NCBI GenBank assembly: GCA_949373145.1
Contig: CASICI010000012.1
Coordinates: forward strand, 1-64,000
Length of the DNA: 64,000 nucleotides
From: an uncultured Phycisphaerales bacterium
GTDB taxonomy: Bacteria > Planctomycetota > Phycisphaerae > Phycisphaerales > SM1A02
Direction: 5' to 3'
The notes under the pieces were generated by a model. That model made no database searches, had not been told where the DNA came from, and saw nothing but the letters and a program-made list of their open reading frames with translations. The first letter of the stretch is position 1; the number at the start of each line of letters is the position of its first letter. Shown here in pieces: positions 27,280 through 36,965 of the stretch. A program made the position numbers and the translations under genes.

Positions 27280-27963
27280 GTGACGAAAGAACCCGCCCCA
27301 GGCTTCAAGAGACACATGCTGCCTGAACACGAGGATCTTCTCGAACAGGCCGGCACCTTTCGTCGTTTGATGGAGAGCCGGAGATCCGTGCGGGAATTCA
27401 GCGATCGACCCGTCCCTGAGAGCGTCGTTCGAGAACTGATCCGAACCGCAGGGACCGCACCCAGCGGCGCGAACAAGCAACCCTGGCGTTTCGTGGCGGT
27501 CAGGGATCCGGGGCTCAAGTCCGAGATTCGGATCGCCGCTGAAGAAGAGGAGAAGCTCTTCTACGAGAAGAGGGCGAGTCAGACCTGGCTCGATGATCTC
27601 AAGCCATTCATGACGGATGCCGAGAAGCCATTTCTTGAAATCGCACCTTGGATCATCATCATCTTCAAGGTGATGGGACCGGATCCCGACCAGCCGGATG
27701 GTGTCGACAATGGCAAGGTCTACTACGTGAACGAATCGGTGGGCATCGCATGCGGCCTCTTTCTTGCCGCAGCGCATCATGCCGGACTGGCCACACTCAC
27801 CCACACGCCGAGCCCGATGAAATTTCTGACCAGCATCCTGCGAAGACCCGCGAATGAACGACCGTTTCTGGTGATTCCGCTCGGCTATCCGGCAGAGGAC
27901 TGCATGGTTCCCGATATCGAACGCAAGCAGATCGATCGCATCATGACGATCGACCGCGGATGA
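27280..27963 (+). CDS. Iodotyrosine-deiodinase-type flavoprotein (halotyrosine dehalogenase, nitroreductase fold)
   Basis: 227 residues from GTG 27280, which has AAAGGA 6-7 nt upstream; an in-frame ATG at 27214 is less likely. FMN-binding RRSVREF is at 34-40, followed by RTAGTAPSGANKQPW. In known iodotyrosine deiodinases a Glu-x3-Tyr-x20-Lys triad holds the zwitterion of mono/diiodotyrosine. Here Glu91, Tyr95 and Lys116 keep that exact spacing. TLTHTP retains the Thr that contacts flavin N5, and the end GYPAEDCMVPDIERKQID matches the family tail. It has no membrane anchor, unlike the vertebrate enzyme. Predicted to reductively remove iodide, bromide or chloride from tyrosine. Confidence 0.82.
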   Translation: MTKEPAPGFKRHMLPEHEDLLEQAGTFRRLMESRRSVREFSDRPVPESVVRELIRTAGTAPSGANKQPWRFVAVRDPGLKSEIRIAAEEEEKLFYEKRASQTWLDDLKPFMTDAEKPFLEIAPWIIIIFKVMGPDPDQPDGVDNGKVYYVNESVGIACGLFLAAAHHAGLATLTHTPSPMKFLTSILRRPANERPFLVIPLGYPAEDCMVPDIERKQIDRIMTIDRG

Positions 27964-27965
27964 AC

Positions 27966-28556
27966 TCAGTCGGTATCCGGATGATTCTGCAGGTGTTCGT
28001 CGACCAACATCCTGAGACGCCTCTTGCGATACGTCGAGTCGGTCTGAAACCGTGGCATCGAAGCATCATTGGTGCTCTCATCCACGTATCGAAGTTGGGG
28101 ATTGCCATAGACGAAGAGGTGGATGTTCGACGGGGTGATCTGGAGAGTTTCATCTTCGACGACAGAAGTTCGAGCACCGAATCCGGAACGGTTGAGAAAG
28201 GCCGGTGGTCCGATGTGAAAGGTCGTGCCGGGAGGGACCTCTGGAATGAAGCGGTTTCCCCAGTCGATGTAGACGGAGCGGTCGAAGACCGCGAAGAGTC
28301 CGCCGCTGGTCCGAAAGAACGGCCCGGATGAATCCGCGGCCTGGTAGACCTGATCAAATCCGTTTCCGATGGAAAGGCCGAGCGGCTGGACTTTGAGCCC
28401 CGCTGACAATGGACCGACATCCTGAATACCGGGTTCGACCACGCGAAGATCGACCGGATCCTGACCAGGACACATCGATGTCACGGACAACAGGATGAGG
28501 ATCTGAAACAGGCGCATGAGATGATTCTTGCTGAAAATCATGGTCCTGTCATCCAA
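27966..28556 (-). CDS. Secreted hypothetical protein
   Basis: 196 residues; a more likely start is Met14 (28517), directly before a signal peptide (RLFQILILLSVTSMCPG). The mature part contains YIDWGNRFIPEVPPGTTFHIGPP and ends in a charged helix (YRKRRLRMLVDEHLQNHPDTD). No known family; it has the look of a small planctomycete conserved hypothetical. Its stop lies 2 bp from the convergent deiodinase-like gene, and birA lies 15 bp upstream. Confidence 0.6.
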   Translation of the reverse strand: MDDRTMIFSKNHLMRLFQILILLSVTSMCPGQDPVDLRVVEPGIQDVGPLSAGLKVQPLGLSIGNGFDQVYQAADSSGPFFRTSGGLFAVFDRSVYIDWGNRFIPEVPPGTTFHIGPPAFLNRSGFGARTSVVEDETLQITPSNIHLFVYGNPQLRYVDESTNDASMPRFQTDSTYRKRRLRMLVDEHLQNHPDTD

Positions 28557-28571
28557 GTGAATGAAAAAAGA

Positions 28572-29342
28572 TCACCAGTCGATCAGATGCACACGATCGG
28601 AATCGATCATCTTGTCACCGTCGGGGGTCTGAAGCAGGAGTCCGTTGACGGGATCCAGCGTCTTGACCCGACCCTCCAACCGCCGACCTGCATGTTCCAG
28701 AACGACCGGTGAGCCTGCGATCAGATCGAAATCACGAAAGATGGAAGCAAGTTCCTTCTCATTCAGACGTTGAACCTCGTCGAAGGAGATGATCAGTCGT
28801 TGCTGGAGTTCAAGTCTGCTTATGTCAACTCCATGCTCGGCCAACGACGAAGCGATGGAGGAGAGCTCCCCTGCCCAGTGTCGTCGCAACACGTTGACAC
28901 CGATGCCCACCACCGCGACACCACCGGATTGTTCGATCAGGACCCCCGCGATCTTGTGACGACCATTGGGGGTGACCACGAAGAAATCATTGGGCCATTT
29001 GATCCCGCTGTGAAGACCATGGGCGGCGAACATGGGCACGAGGACACGAGCCACCGCGACTGCCGCTCGAGCACACAATGTGCGAGTGCATCCCGCAGGC
29101 AACACGAGACTCATCGCGATTCCGGTGCCACCTTCCTCCGACCAGGAGCGACCGTGGCGTCCCCTCCCCGCAGTCTGATGTGCAGCGACCACCACCGTTC
29201 CGGGACGAGGCCCATCCTGCCGGGCGAAATCCTGAGTGGAGCCGGTCTGTTCGAGAACGATCACACGATCGAATCCCTGAAGAGACTCGACCAACGATTC
29301 GAGAGCGTCGGGCCAGAGGCGATGTTCCTCGAAATCATTCAC
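28572..29342 (-). CDS. birA: Biotin--[acetyl-CoA-carboxylase] ligase
   Basis: 256 residues. Catalytic-domain motifs: STQDFA (36-40), the ATP/biotinyl-AMP loop AGRGRHGRSW (58-67), GIKWPNDFF and KIAGVLIEQSGG, plus a C-terminal SH3-like domain (EHAGRRLEGRVKTLDPVNGLLLQTPDG). It attaches biotin to carrier lysines. It lacks the N-terminal helix-turn-helix of E. coli BirA, so it is a ligase only. Its start overlaps the nadC stop by 4 bp. Confidence 0.92.
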   Translation of the reverse strand: MNDFEEHRLWPDALESLVESLQGFDRVIVLEQTGSTQDFARQDGPRPGTVVVAAHQTAGRGRHGRSWSEEGGTGIAMSLVLPAGCTRTLCARAAVAVARVLVPMFAAHGLHSGIKWPNDFFVVTPNGRHKIAGVLIEQSGGVAVVGIGVNVLRRHWAGELSSIASSLAEHGVDISRLELQQRLIISFDEVQRLNEKELASIFRDFDLIAGSPVVLEHAGRRLEGRVKTLDPVNGLLLQTPDGDKMIDSDRVHLIDW

Positions 29343-30259
29343 TTGAGATCGAGCCCGAAATCAATCTGTACGGATGAATGCGTGACCGCACCCACCGAGA
29401 TCCGGTCGATTCCGCTTTCGGCGACGCCACGAACGGTCTCGAGCGTGATTCCACCGGAAGCTTCGAGGAGAACATCCGGTGCACGGTCGTCTCTGATTCG
29501 AACCGCCTCGGTCATGAGTGCGGGAGACATGTTGTCGAGCAGGATCATGTCCACCAGGCCCGGTGCGATGGAAAGCACGGCCTCCAACTGCTCGAAATCA
29601 TCGACTTCGACCTGGACGAAGGTCGGATTGAAGTCACTTCGAGCAGCTGGAATTTCATCAACGAGTCGTTCGGCGAATTCCGAGGCGTTCAGGCTTCCGA
29701 CATGATTGTCCTTCACGAGAATCGCATCATGCAGACCGAGACGATGCATGGTTCCACCACCACAACGGACCGCGTATTTTTCAAGAGAGCGAAATCCGGG
29801 CGTCGTCTTCCTGGTGTCGCAGACGGAGACTCCGGTCCCTTGGACCGCCGTGACATAGTGCCGCGTCGAAGTCGCGACGCCACTGAGTCGACCGAGCATG
29901 TTCAGAAGTATTCTTTCCACCGGCAGCAGTCGCGCCAATGGGCCGCTCAGTCTGCAGACCACGTCTCCGGGGACGATCTCGACACCATCATCGATCGCCC
30001 ACCACCATGAAAGTTCGGGAGCGAGCCGACGCAGGATGACATCCAGCACCGGACTTCCGGAGAGCACTCCGGCATGGCGGGTCACGATTTCCGCGGAGAC
30101 CGTCTCAAGCGGATCCACCACGGCCTGGGTGGTGATGTCGCCCTGCTCTCCAAGATCTTCGGAGGCGGCGAGCGTGATCAGCGCATCGAGGTGGTCCGAA
30201 TCGACCAGGACATGGAAGAGTCCGGCAAGATCGAGTGATTCGAGGTCGGTCGTGGTCAT
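29339..30259 (-). CDS. nadC: Nicotinate-nucleotide pyrophosphorylase (carboxylating)
   Basis: 306 residues, somewhat longer than the usual 280 because of an N-terminal extension. It converts quinolinate and PRPP to nicotinate mononucleotide in NAD synthesis. Motifs: EDLGEQGDITTQAV, LLPVERILLNMLGRLSGVAT, TRKTTPGFRSLEKYAVRCGGG, HRLGLHDAILVKDNH, VEVDDFEQ, DMILLDNMSP, EASGGITLETVRGVAESGID, ISVGAVTHS. All substrate-binding blocks are present. First gene of the nadC-birA pair. Confidence 0.95.
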   Translation of the reverse strand: MTTTDLESLDLAGLFHVLVDSDHLDALITLAASEDLGEQGDITTQAVVDPLETVSAEIVTRHAGVLSGSPVLDVILRRLAPELSWWWAIDDGVEIVPGDVVCRLSGPLARLLPVERILLNMLGRLSGVATSTRHYVTAVQGTGVSVCDTRKTTPGFRSLEKYAVRCGGGTMHRLGLHDAILVKDNHVGSLNASEFAERLVDEIPAARSDFNPTFVQVEVDDFEQLEAVLSIAPGLVDMILLDNMSPALMTEAVRIRDDRAPDVLLEASGGITLETVRGVAESGIDRISVGAVTHSSVQIDFGLDLK

Positions 30260-30333
30260 GCCCCGAACTTACTCGATCAGCCCTGAAAACGCAGCAGGAA
30301 AAAGCGCTTGGATGTGGGAGGTGCTAGATTTGA

Positions 30334-30765
30334 GTGATGCAGACAGATGAACAAGACACGATCTTCTCACGCATCATCCGAGGTGAGATCCCCTGCCATC
30401 GACTCTACGAGGACGACCATGTTCTGGCATTTCTCGATGTAGGGCCCTTGAGTCGGGGACACCTTCTCGTCATACCCAAGGAAGCCAGAGCGTTTCTCCA
30501 TCAACTGAGTGACGATTCAGCCGCCGCCATCGGGAGAGTCCTTCCCAGAATCGCTCGCGCGCTCATGGAAGCGACCGGAGCAACCGCCTACAACGTCCTG
30601 CAGAACAACGGAAGAGAGGCGCATCAGGAAGTGATGCACGTCCACTTCCACGTCATTCCGAAGCACGAGGACGGCTCTGGTCTGAAGTTCGAATGGAATT
30701 CGGGAACACTTTCCGAGGGCGAAGGCCTGGCGGAGAGAATCCGGACGCACATCCGCGAGGATTAG
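30334..30765 (+). CDS. HIT-family nucleotide-binding hydrolase
   Basis: 143 residues (142 if started at the ATG at 30337). The histidine triad H-V-H-F-H-V lies at 102-107 (His106 nucleophile), preceded by VLQNNGREAHQEVMHVH, and the N-terminal DTIFSRIIRGEIPCHRLYEDD is typical of the HINT branch. Such enzymes cleave nucleoside phosphoramidates or adenylated lysine. Cytoplasmic. The stop codon overlaps that of the convergent 30762 gene. Confidence 0.93.
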   Translation: MMQTDEQDTIFSRIIRGEIPCHRLYEDDHVLAFLDVGPLSRGHLLVIPKEARAFLHQLSDDSAAAIGRVLPRIARALMEATGATAYNVLQNNGREAHQEVMHVHFHVIPKHEDGSGLKFEWNSGTLSEGEGLAERIRTHIRED

Positions 30766-31631
30766 TTCCGGACGATGCTGCCTGGAGGAAGAAACCGGAC
30801 GTAGCCCCAGTGCTGGGGAACGTGCATGTTGATCTCCCACTGCGGTGTCCAGGTCCAGTTGTCCTCAGGGGTGTCGGGTCGCTTCACATATGCCCCGTCG
30901 ATCACATCGAGGTGCCACTGGACACGTGAGAAATTGACACGCCACTGGTCCCAGGGATTGGGGGGACGACCTGCACGGTTCCTTTCAGGACCCTCGGAAT
31001 CACCACGCACGGCAGGTGGCACCAGCGAAGAGAATGGAATGGCCCATTCCAACGTCCATCCAGTGTCACGATCGGAAGGATCATTGATCGTTCCTTCATG
31101 ATGGATGGCACTGACCAGTCCGGCGCAGTCCCAACCATGGTCGGCAGGTCCCCCATCACGGTAGGCGTTGTAGAGATAAAGATCGAAGATCGTTCCGAGG
31201 ACGTTGACCTCGAGTTCGTAGTATTCACGGGCATCGCCGTCAGGATCGATGAAGATCTCGAAGTCGTGCTCGTGGTAGACGATGAGATCGCGCTCTTCGT
31301 AGGTGGCCCAGAGATCGGGTTCTTCCATCTCCACGCCGACATAGAGATACGTGTCATCCCACAACATCTTCATGCGGGTGTCGAATCGAGGTGGTTCCAG
31401 TTCAGGCCCCTGAATGTCCCGATAGAGCTCGGACCAGGCAGCCGAAGCCCAGGCGTCATCATCGAGCCTGCCATCGAGCACGAGCGAAGCACTCACGAAC
31501 GGAACATCGTAGGACGCAGGCGTCTCGCTGATCTGTTGATCCGGAACGGGAGCCTGGGAATGAAACGGCGCCTCGCTCGCGCAGCCGAAGCACGCGAGCG
31601 AGGCGCAGAATGCGTAAAGAAGACGAACCAT
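30762..31631 (-). CDS. Lipoprotein with carbohydrate-binding family 9-like domain
   Basis: 289 residues from ATG 31631; the longer open frame upstream runs across ppdK and is not real. The lipobox ACFGC gives a mature Cys at about residue 17. The body has a CBM9-like fold: SASLVLDGRLDDDAWASAAW, MKMLWDDTYLYVGVEMEEPD, HDFEIFIDPDGDAREYYELEVN, TLEWAIPFSSL, WRVNFSRVQW. Such domains bind glycan ends; alone they may be surface carbohydrate-binding proteins. Follows ppdK by 4 bp on the same strand. Confidence 0.82.
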   Translation of the reverse strand: MVRLLYAFCASLACFGCASEAPFHSQAPVPDQQISETPASYDVPFVSASLVLDGRLDDDAWASAAWSELYRDIQGPELEPPRFDTRMKMLWDDTYLYVGVEMEEPDLWATYEERDLIVYHEHDFEIFIDPDGDAREYYELEVNVLGTIFDLYLYNAYRDGGPADHGWDCAGLVSAIHHEGTINDPSDRDTGWTLEWAIPFSSLVPPAVRGDSEGPERNRAGRPPNPWDQWRVNFSRVQWHLDVIDGAYVKRPDTPEDNWTWTPQWEINMHVPQHWGYVRFLPPGSIVRN

Positions 31632-31635
31632 GGAC

Positions 31636-34335
31636 TCAGCCCTTCTTGCGGCTGATGGAGGCCTGCCCCGCCACAAGTCGAGCGATGGGAACACGGAACG
31701 GCGAGCAGGAGACGTAATCCAGTCCGCATCCACCGGTGGTCTCGAAGAACTCGATGGACAAGGGGTCGCCACCATGTTCACCACAGATGCCAAGCTTGAT
31801 CTTCGGCTTGCAGGTGCGTCCCTTGCGAACCGCGATGTCGACGAGCTGGCCGACGCCATCGAAATCGATGGTCTGGAAGGGATCTCGTTCGAGGATTCCC
31901 TTCTCGACGTACTCGGGAAGGAAGACACCTGCATCGTCACGGCTGTAACCGAAGGCCATCTGCGTGAGGTCATTCGTACCGAAGGAGAAGAAGTCGGCAT
32001 GTTCGGCGACTTCATCGGCGGTGATCGCGGCGCGTGGAATCTCGATCATGGTGCCGATCGGGATGTTGAGCTTGCCGGTGTACTTCTTCGCCGCCCGCAC
32101 TTCGGCGATGGTCGCCTCGGTGAGTTCGCGAAGCATCTCAAGCTCCTGTGACGTTCCGACGAGAGGAATCATGATCTCGGGACGAGCATCGATCTTCTTC
32201 TTCTTGCAGGCGATCATCGCTTCCACGATGGCTCTGACCTGCATCTTGAGAATCTCGGGGTAGGTGACCGCGAGTCGACAGCCACGATGACCGAGCATGG
32301 GGTTCATCTCATGAAGCTGATCGACACGACGGACGATTTCAGCCGGCTTCACGCCCAGCTGCTTGGCGACTTCACGCTGAGCCTTGGCTTCATGCGGAAG
32401 GAACTCATGCAACGGAGGATCCAGAAGCCGGATCGTGACGGCACACCCCTTCATCGCCGTCAGGATGCCCTGGAAATCACGACGCTGGAAAGGCAGCAGC
32501 TTCTTGAGAGCCTTTTCACGAGCGGGGAGTTCATCGGCGAGGATCATCTCACGCATCGCACTGATTCGATCCTCCTGGAAGAACATGTGCTCTGTTCGAC
32601 AGAGACCGATGCCCACGGCACCGAAGTCTCGAGCTCGCTGAGCGTCGGCGGGTGCGTCAGCATTGGTACGGACCTTCATTCGTGCCCGCGCGTCCGCCCA
32701 ACCGAGGACCTTGGCAAGATCGCCTGAGATCTTCTTGGGAACGACTCGTTCGACGGTTCCAAGCATCACCTCACCGGTGGCGCCATCGATGGAGATCTGA
32801 TCCTTGCGTCCGAGCTTCTTGCCGTTCACGGTCGCGACACCCTTGGCGGCATCGATGTGCAGGGCACCGGCACCCGCGACACAGCACTTGCCCCAGCCAC
32901 GAGCGACGACGGCGGCGTGCGACGTCATTCCACCCGTGGAGGTGAGAATGCCTGCGGCGGAGTGCATGCCATCGACATCCTCGGGGGATGTCTCCTTGCG
33001 GACGAGGATGACGCTTTCACCCTTGCCAGCTCGTTCAACGGCTTCTTCAGCGCTGAAGGACAAGGCACCACACGCGGCACCGGGCGAGGCAGGAAGGCCG
33101 GTGCAGAGGACCTTGACCTTCTTCTTCTGTGCCGGGTCGAAACTGGGCAGCAGCATCTGAGTGAGGTCGTTGGCAGGAATCCGCATCATCGCGGTGTCCT
33201 TGTTGATCAGACGTTCCTTCACCATGTCGACGGCGAGCTTGACGGAGGCGGCACCGGTTCGCTTGCCATTCCGGGTCTGAAGCATGTAGAGCTTGCCACG
33301 TTCGATCGTGAATTCGATGTCCTGCATGTCTCGATAATGCTTTTCAAGCTTCGATCGGACACCAAGAAGCTGCTTGTAGACCTTCGCATTCCACTTGCCC
33401 ATCAACTTGATGGGTTCGGGGGTTCGAATGCCCGCGACGACGTCTTCGCCCTGCGCATTGATCAGAAATTCGCCGTAGAACTCGTTCTTTCCGGTCGATG
33501 GGTTTCGGGTGAACGCGACACCGGTTCCGGAATCATCGCCCATGTTTCCGTAGACCATCGCCTGGACATTGACAGCCGTGCCCTCGAGACCCTTGATCTC
33601 GTTGATGCGACGGTATGAGATGGCGGTGTCCTTGTTCCAGCTGCTGAAGACCGCTTCAATGGAATGCTGAAGCTGCTTCATCGGGTCCTGGGGAAACGCC
33701 TTGCCGACAAACTTGCGATAGACGGCCTTGTATGCGGTGCAGAGTTCTTCGAGACCATCGGCGGGAACCGCGGTGTCATCGGTCACGCGATACTTCTTCT
33801 TGATCTTGTCGAAGGCGTGCTCGAAGTCCTCGTGGGGAACGCCCATCACGACGTTTCCGAACATGTTGATCAGTCGTCGGTAGGCATCCCATGCAAAGCG
33901 GGGATTCTCAGTCGCGGTCGCGAGTCCGACCACGGCGATGTCGTTCAGACCGAGGTTGAGGACGGTGTCCATCATTCCGGGCATCGAGACCGCGGCACCG
34001 GAACGGACCGACACGAGAAGCGGATTCACGGAGCAGCCGAAGGTCTTGCCTTGTTCCTTTTCGAGAAACGCGACGTTGCGCTTGACTTCATCCATCAGCC
34101 CAGCAGGAAGACGGTTCGTCCTCGTGAAGTCCGCGCAGGTCACGGTGGTGATGGTGAATCCGGGAGGGACGGGAAGGCCGATCGAAGTCATGTCCGCGAG
34201 ATTCGCGCCCTTGCCTCCGAGGAGCATCTTCTGCTTGGTGGAGCCATCGGTCTTGCGGGAACCGAAGTAATAACAGCGCTTCTTCGAAGCGGGCTTGCGA
34301 GCGGGTGATTTCTTGCGGGATGCGGTCATGGTCAT
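31636..34335 (-). CDS. ppdK: Pyruvate, phosphate dikinase
   Basis: 899 residues, normal length for PPDK (pyruvate + ATP + Pi to PEP + AMP + PPi, reversible). The N-terminal nucleotide-binding domain has LLGGKGANLADMTSIGLPVPPGFTI; the central phospho-His domain has GGMTSHAAVVARGWGKCCVAG; the C-terminal PEP/pyruvate barrel has GIGLCRTEHMFF, SFGTNDLTQMAFGYSRDD and the closing GICGEHGGDP. The first 25 residues are a basic Lys/Arg/Ser tail (SRKKSPARKPASKKR). Cytoplasmic. Confidence 0.96.
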   Translation of the reverse strand: MTMTASRKKSPARKPASKKRCYYFGSRKTDGSTKQKMLLGGKGANLADMTSIGLPVPPGFTITTVTCADFTRTNRLPAGLMDEVKRNVAFLEKEQGKTFGCSVNPLLVSVRSGAAVSMPGMMDTVLNLGLNDIAVVGLATATENPRFAWDAYRRLINMFGNVVMGVPHEDFEHAFDKIKKKYRVTDDTAVPADGLEELCTAYKAVYRKFVGKAFPQDPMKQLQHSIEAVFSSWNKDTAISYRRINEIKGLEGTAVNVQAMVYGNMGDDSGTGVAFTRNPSTGKNEFYGEFLINAQGEDVVAGIRTPEPIKLMGKWNAKVYKQLLGVRSKLEKHYRDMQDIEFTIERGKLYMLQTRNGKRTGAASVKLAVDMVKERLINKDTAMMRIPANDLTQMLLPSFDPAQKKKVKVLCTGLPASPGAACGALSFSAEEAVERAGKGESVILVRKETSPEDVDGMHSAAGILTSTGGMTSHAAVVARGWGKCCVAGAGALHIDAAKGVATVNGKKLGRKDQISIDGATGEVMLGTVERVVPKKISGDLAKVLGWADARARMKVRTNADAPADAQRARDFGAVGIGLCRTEHMFFQEDRISAMREMILADELPAREKALKKLLPFQRRDFQGILTAMKGCAVTIRLLDPPLHEFLPHEAKAQREVAKQLGVKPAEIVRRVDQLHEMNPMLGHRGCRLAVTYPEILKMQVRAIVEAMIACKKKKIDARPEIMIPLVGTSQELEMLRELTEATIAEVRAAKKYTGKLNIPIGTMIEIPRAAITADEVAEHADFFSFGTNDLTQMAFGYSRDDAGVFLPEYVEKGILERDPFQTIDFDGVGQLVDIAVRKGRTCKPKIKLGICGEHGGDPLSIEFFETTGGCGLDYVSCSPFRVPIARLVAGQASISRKKG

Positions 34336-34430
34336 CGTCCTGGGATACCTTCATGATCTGAGCGTGATTTTCTGCGAATTCACCCGTCAACCTACGAGTT
34401 GAGAGGTCCTTGCAGTGTAGCGCCGATCGT

Positions 34431-35846
34431 ATGATGACACTGATGACTGAGACTCCATCCGCAATTCTTCTTGGCGACGGACCGGATCCGCTGGATGTTC
34501 TGGCCCAATGGCCGGAGCAGAAACCTCTCGCGGCACTGGTGACGGCTCGAGGTGGGTCTCCGATGGCTCGCTGGAGCATTCTCAGCGCACCCCGAGGAGT
34601 CGCACACCCGGACCCCTCCGAAAGCGCCAGCTCGGAGTCATCGCCTCGGTTCGATTGCCGGCCGGCGCTCGAACCTGATGGCGACCCCGACACGCCTCCA
34701 TTCCGTGGGGGCCGGCTCTTCGCCCTGACCTATGAACTGGGACGCAGATTCGAACCCAAGGCGGGAAACGGGCCGATGCCCGCTCCCGATGAGGATTTTC
34801 CTCAAGGCGCGATCACGCTGGACTGCCCTTCCGCACTCGTCCATGACAGGGATCTCGATCGATGGTGGTTCGTGGGCGATTCCCAAGACCGTGCCGAGCT
34901 GACCGCATGCCTCGAGATCAAGGCCGCCGAACCGCGTGAAAGACCATTGATCTCTCCGTTGAAACCCGAGACCAGCGACGCCCAGTTCGCCGAACGCGTT
35001 TCGAGAACCATCGACTACATCCACGCCGGTGATCTTTTTCAGGCGAACATCACGCGACGCTACTCCGCCGCGGCAAGACTGCCCGAAAGAGCTGACAGAA
35101 GAGCTTTTTCCGCGTCACTGATTCTGAAATCACAGGCATGGTTCGGTGCCCATATCGAGCTCCCCAGCCGGGGACACTCGGATCGAACGCTGATCTCGCT
35201 CAGTCCGGAGCTGTTTCTTCAGTACGACCCCAACACGAGAATTCTGCGGACACGGCCGATCAAGGGAACGCTGCCCGCAGGAGAGGACCCGGCCAAGCTG
35301 CTTGCCAGCGAAAAGGACGCGGCGGAACTCGCGATGATCGTCGACCTCATGCGAAATGATCTGGGAAGAATCTCAGAACCGGGATCGGTCGTCGTCGAAA
35401 CGGGCCGGGTCATCGAAAGTCATCCGGGCGTCATCCACGGAGTCGCCGAAGTGGCAGGTCGCCTGCGCGAGGAAATGAAACTCGACGATGTTCTTCGAGC
35501 GACCTTCCCACCCGGTTCGATCACGGGTGCACCAAAGATACGCGCGATGCAGGTCATCGATGAATTCGAGACGGTCCGGCGAGGTCCCTACTGCGGAGCA
35601 CTCGGTTTCCAAAGCTGTTGCGGGCACATGGCACTCGACGTCTCGATCCGCACTCTGGATCTGGTTCCGGTGTCAGGTGATGATGAAGCCTGGCAGACCC
35701 ACCAGTTGCGATACGGAGCAGGGTGCGGAATCGTGGCCGACAGCGAACCGATGGCGGAAACCGTCGAATGCGACACCAAGGCCCGACTTCTGAGGGACTA
35801 CATCACCACGCATTGCTCGCAGCCAGGAAAAATCACGGTGGAGTGA
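34431..35846 (+). CDS. pabB: Aminodeoxychorismate synthase component I
   Basis: About 472 residues; the start is uncertain among ATGs at 34431, 34434 and 34443, none with a clear Shine-Dalgarno. Chorismate-binding core: IDYIHAGDLFQANITRRYS, LSPELFL, RPIKGTLPAG, ELAMIVDLMRNDLGRIS, PPGSITGAPKIRAMQVIDEFE, RRGPYCGALGF. The PIKGT motif (Lys codon 35262-35264) distinguishes PabB from anthranilate synthase TrpE, which has PIAGT. PabB makes aminodeoxychorismate for folate; folC lies about 10 kb downstream. Divergent from ppdK. Confidence 0.9.
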   Translation: MMTLMTETPSAILLGDGPDPLDVLAQWPEQKPLAALVTARGGSPMARWSILSAPRGVAHPDPSESASSESSPRFDCRPALEPDGDPDTPPFRGGRLFALTYELGRRFEPKAGNGPMPAPDEDFPQGAITLDCPSALVHDRDLDRWWFVGDSQDRAELTACLEIKAAEPRERPLISPLKPETSDAQFAERVSRTIDYIHAGDLFQANITRRYSAAARLPERADRRAFSASLILKSQAWFGAHIELPSRGHSDRTLISLSPELFLQYDPNTRILRTRPIKGTLPAGEDPAKLLASEKDAAELAMIVDLMRNDLGRISEPGSVVVETGRVIESHPGVIHGVAEVAGRLREEMKLDDVLRATFPPGSITGAPKIRAMQVIDEFETVRRGPYCGALGFQSCCGHMALDVSIRTLDLVPVSGDDEAWQTHQLRYGAGCGIVADSEPMAETVECDTKARLLRDYITTHCSQPGKITVE

Positions 35847-35862
35847 ACTCCAGAGTGTGGAG

Positions 35863-36831
35863 TCATCCGGCCTTGGAGCGACGTGCATAGGCCTCGACCT
35901 GTGCCGCTTGAACGCGTTCGATGTAGGTCTGGATCTGCTCGGCGACGACCGTCTGATGGTCATGATTGAACGTGAAGTCGAAGGCGACGCCGGCATAGGT
36001 TCGGTGCATGCTGTCTATGTGCGTGTGCACGACCTTGCCCGTGACGAGAAGCGGCATCTCGAGATCAGGGTCGAGAGGCACCTGGATCCAGAACACTCGA
36101 TGTCGGTTGAGAATCTGCGCCGCTTCATGTTCGACTCGAAGCCCGACGCCTCCCCCACCGAGATTCATCAGGGTCGCCGAGAAATTCGGACCGACCGTGG
36201 GAATCACGGAGTCGGAGGTGAGCCCGGAAAGATCCGGAGTCTGTCCTTGATTGAAAGATGACCAGGCAAGTGCGATGGCTCGTTCAGAAGGGAGTACCGA
36301 CTTCGGATCAAGCAATGGCCAGGCGGTGACTTCCGGGAGCTTGAGATCACGGGTGTCGAGACGAGGGGCACGTCTCTGACAACGCCGTACATTTTCGGGG
36401 AGACAGAGTCTCAAGGAGCGACTGGAGCGACTTCTTGATGAGCTGCGATCATCCTCACCCAGGTTTCGAGTCCGGAACATCCAGCGGTTCTGACCGATCG
36501 AGAGACAGGCCACGAGTTCGATTCCGACTTCGATGTCGATCTGACGTCCGAGAGCCATCGGGGCCTCGACCATCATGGCTTCATCGGTCAACCGCAACAC
36601 CTTGACCCGCCACACGAGATCGGTTCCAGAGGCATGTTCATGCGGGTCGTCCGTGTCGGTGGGTCCATCGGGGCGAGCGATCGCGAATTCAATCGCACCC
36701 CCTCGGTCGAAGACCTGTTGGAGGGATCGTTTCCACTCGTTCGTTCGTGATCTGGATGCGGGCACTGTCTGCTCCTTTGCTCCCCGAGGGAACAAGGCGT
36801 GTTGTTTGGTCCGTGACTCTTTCGACGTCAA
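35863..36831 (-). CDS. PilZ-like protein
   Basis: 322 residues. A YcgR-type layout: an N-terminal beta domain (about 60-135: VWRVKVLRLTDEAMMVEAPMALGRQIDIEVGIELVA) is followed by a C-terminal domain with RRCQRRAPR, matching the RxxxR c-di-GMP motif, and NLGGGGVGLR at the position of D/NxSxxG. Canonical members bind c-di-GMP and tune motility or exopolysaccharide. The second motif has Gly in place of Ser, so ligand binding is likely but not certain. Convergent with pabB; 16 bp separate the stops. Confidence 0.6.
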   Translation of the reverse strand: MTSKESRTKQHALFPRGAKEQTVPASRSRTNEWKRSLQQVFDRGGAIEFAIARPDGPTDTDDPHEHASGTDLVWRVKVLRLTDEAMMVEAPMALGRQIDIEVGIELVACLSIGQNRWMFRTRNLGEDDRSSSRSRSSRSLRLCLPENVRRCQRRAPRLDTRDLKLPEVTAWPLLDPKSVLPSERAIALAWSSFNQGQTPDLSGLTSDSVIPTVGPNFSATLMNLGGGGVGLRVEHEAAQILNRHRVFWIQVPLDPDLEMPLLVTGKVVHTHIDSMHRTYAGVAFDFTFNHDHQTVVAEQIQTYIERVQAAQVEAYARRSKAG

Positions 36832-36965
36832 CCGGGTGTCATCGGATCAAATATCCGGAAGAAGCCGGAAGTCACGATCGGATCGTCGACTACCGGCTGT
36901 AAGAGAACTATCGGATGATGCTCCCAAAGGTCTACTCAGAAAACACACAGACGGTTCCATACCAT

